Under the pieces are notes generated by a model that saw nothing but the letters and a program-made list of their open reading frames with translations, was not told where the DNA came from and did no database searches. The position numbers and the translations under genes are program-made. A stretch of 5,601 bases of DNA from Oscillospiraceae bacterium (GTDB taxonomy: Bacteria; Bacillota; Clostridia; Oscillospirales; Oscillospiraceae): assembly GCA_017438675.1 (NCBI GenBank), contig JAFRUW010000248.1, positions 1-5,601 of the forward strand. Reading direction: 5' to 3'. Numbering within the stretch: position 1 is the first letter of the stretch; the number at the start of each line of letters is the position of its first letter. Positions 4,121-5,601 of this stretch are shown piece after piece.

Positions 4121-5601
4121 ATGAGTATTCATCATAATTCCCATGATTTAATATATCGCTCACCTTTCGGGGCGGCGGAGATCGGAAGTGAAGTCAGCCT
4201 TTTTATTGAGGCTGACGGCATAAACAAATGCGACCTGCTGCTTTGGCCGGGGGACGGGGAAATGAGGCGGCTTGCGATGACGCCCTGCGAGGGCGGATTC
4301 CGGCTCACCCTCGATATGCCCGCCAAGCCCCAGCTTTTGTGGTATTGCTTCGCACTGGATGAGATTTATTACGGCAACACCGAGAGGGGTCTCGGCGGTG
4401 CGGGCAAGGTCTATGACCATATGCCCCCCTGCTATCAGATCACCGTTTATAAGCCCTCCGCAACGCCGGAGTGGTACAAAAACGCGGTGGTGTATCAGAT
4501 TTTCCCCGACAGGTTCAACCGCGGCTCCGACTGGCTGGAGCGTCAGCAGGACGCGGTGAAGGCAAGGGGCAAAAACAGCGTGAAGCGCATGCTTCACGAG
4601 GAGTGGGACGACACTCCCTTCTATCCCAGGGACGATTCCGGCAATGTCACAAGGTGGACGTTTTTCGGCGGCACTCTTGAGGGCATACGGGAGAAGCTGG
4701 ACTATCTTGCGGAGCTGGGCGTTACGGCAATATACTTAAACCCCATTTTCAAGGCGGCCAGCAACCACAAGTACGACACCTGCGATTATATGATGATCGA
4801 CGAGGGCTTCGGCGACGAGGAGAGCTTCAGGCGCCTGGCAAAGGACGCGGAGGCAAAGGGTATCAGCCTGATCCTTGACGGCGTATTCAGCCACACCGGG
4901 GCCGACAGCGTATACTTTGACAAGTATCACAACTACTCAGGCGGCGCCTGCGAGGGCGAGACCTCAAAGTATTACTCATGGTACAGGTTCCGCAGCTTCC
5001 CCGACGACTACGAGTGCTGGTGGGGCGTTGCAGATCTCCCCAATGTGGAGGAAAACGACCCCTCCTACAGGGAATTCATCTGCCGCGGTGAGAACAGCGT
5101 CATAAGGAAATGGCTCCGCCTGGGGGCAAGAGGCTGGCGGCTGGACGTGGCCGATGAGCTTCCCGACAGCTTTATTAAAGATATCCGCCTTGCCATGGAC
5201 GTTACAAAGCCCGACAGCGTCCTTCTGGGCGAGGTGTGGGAGGACGCCAGCAATAAGATAAGCTACGGCGAAAGAAGAGAGTATCTCTTCGGAGAAGAGC
5301 TTCATTCCACCATGAACTACCCCTTCCGGGCCGCAGCAATCGAGTATATTCTTGGTTCGCTCTCCGCCGAAGAGCTGGGCAGCATAATGATGAGCCTCAG
5401 GGAAAACTATCCCCGTGAGAACTTTTACGGGGCGCTGAACCTTATCGGCAGTCACGACAGGGCAAGGACCCTGACGGTTCTGGGGAACGCCCCCGGCGAC
5501 CTCTCAAATGAGGACAAGGGCAGATTCCGCCTGAGCGGGGAAATGCGCAGTCTTGCTGTAAAGAGGATGAAGCTTTTAAGCCTGCTGCAGTTTACCGCCC
5601 C
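4121..5601 (+). CDS. GH13 alpha-amylase-family enzyme, neopullulanase/amylopullulanase-like, 3' truncated by the window
   Basis: An open frame of 493 codons has no stop before the window edge. About 115 residues of an N-terminal beta-rich domain (beginning IYRSPFG, ending YQITVY) precede a GH13 barrel: YQIFPDRF (125-132), NHKYDT (215-220), region I DGVFSH (253-258), WWGVADLPNVEEND (300-313), region II GWRLDVADE with nucleophile Asp342, region III GEVW with acid/base Glu371, and region IV GSHD with His445 and Asp446. The catalytic triad is therefore intact. HKYDT and LPNVE suggest enzymes that act on alpha-1,4 and possibly alpha-1,6 links (GH13_20 or GH13_39); the subfamily is not certain. There is no signal peptide, so it probably works in the cytoplasm on glycogen or maltodextrin. 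An in-frame stop at 4076, with no other start before 4121, fixes the start. Its ribosome site (AAGGAAGAAAAGAGA) is weaker than those of glgC and glgD. A GH13 transferase role is not excluded. Confidence 0.9.
   Translation, partial: MSIHHNSHDLIYRSPFGAAEIGSEVSLFIEADGINKCDLLLWPGDGEMRRLAMTPCEGGFRLTLDMPAKPQLLWYCFALDEIYYGNTERGLGGAGKVYDHMPPCYQITVYKPSATPEWYKNAVVYQIFPDRFNRGSDWLERQQDAVKARGKNSVKRMLHEEWDDTPFYPRDDSGNVTRWTFFGGTLEGIREKLDYLAELGVTAIYLNPIFKAASNHKYDTCDYMMIDEGFGDEESFRRLAKDAEAKGISLILDGVFSHTGADSVYFDKYHNYSGGACEGETSKYYSWYRFRSFPDDYECWWGVADLPNVEENDPSYREFICRGENSVIRKWLRLGARGWRLDVADELPDSFIKDIRLAMDVTKPDSVLLGEVWEDASNKISYGERREYLFGEELHSTMNYPFRAAAIEYILGSLSAEELGSIMMSLRENYPRENFYGALNLIGSHDRARTLTVLGNAPGDLSNEDKGRFRLSGEMRSLAVKRMKLLSLLQFTA

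Noticed and set aside
4160..4597. Minus-strand open frame opposite the GH13 start (145 codons)
   Set aside because: The plus-strand frame has clear GH13 motifs throughout; this one has none.

Overview
The window carries a bacterial glycogen-synthesis operon, glgC-glgD-glgA, followed on the same strand by the first 493 codons of a GH13 (alpha-amylase family) gene that runs off the right edge. The glgC + glgD pair with an inactive GlgD is typical of Firmicutes. With the moderately GC-rich, C/G-ending codons, strong AGGAGG ribosome binding sites and the style of GH13 enzyme, this points to a gut or rumen Clostridia of the Ruminococcus/Oscillospiraceae kind. The genus is an inference from memory of such genomes, not something the sequence proves.

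Layout. Positions 1-298 are a non-coding leader. It holds an inverted-repeat element at the left edge (1-77) that can fold as a three-way junction, an AT-rich probable promoter region (about 107-150) with an operator-like dyad and a tandem 11-bp repeat, and a leader hairpin (204-239) ahead of glgC. Then come glgC (299-1444), glgD (1457-2563) and glgA (2560-4008). They are tightly packed: 12 bases between the first two, and a 4-base ATGA overlap between the second and third. A 112-base gap (4009-4120) holds a long hairpin without a U-tract and a LacI/CcpA-like palindrome. The GH13 gene starts at 4121.

How they work together. GlgC makes ADP-glucose from glucose-1-phosphate and ATP. GlgD has lost the nucleotide-binding loop and both catalytic aspartates, and is best read as the regulatory partner of GlgC. 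GlgA polymerises ADP-glucose into alpha-1,4-glucan. The GH13 enzyme has no signal peptide and so probably acts in the cytoplasm on glycogen or imported maltodextrin. No branching enzyme (glgB) or phosphorylase (glgP) is in the window.

No new multi-gene system is evident. The genes are well-known families. The less explained material is in the two non-coding stretches: the folded repeat at the left edge, the glgC promoter architecture, and the hairpin plus palindrome between glgA and the GH13 gene. No tRNA, rRNA, CRISPR array, transposase or phage gene was seen.
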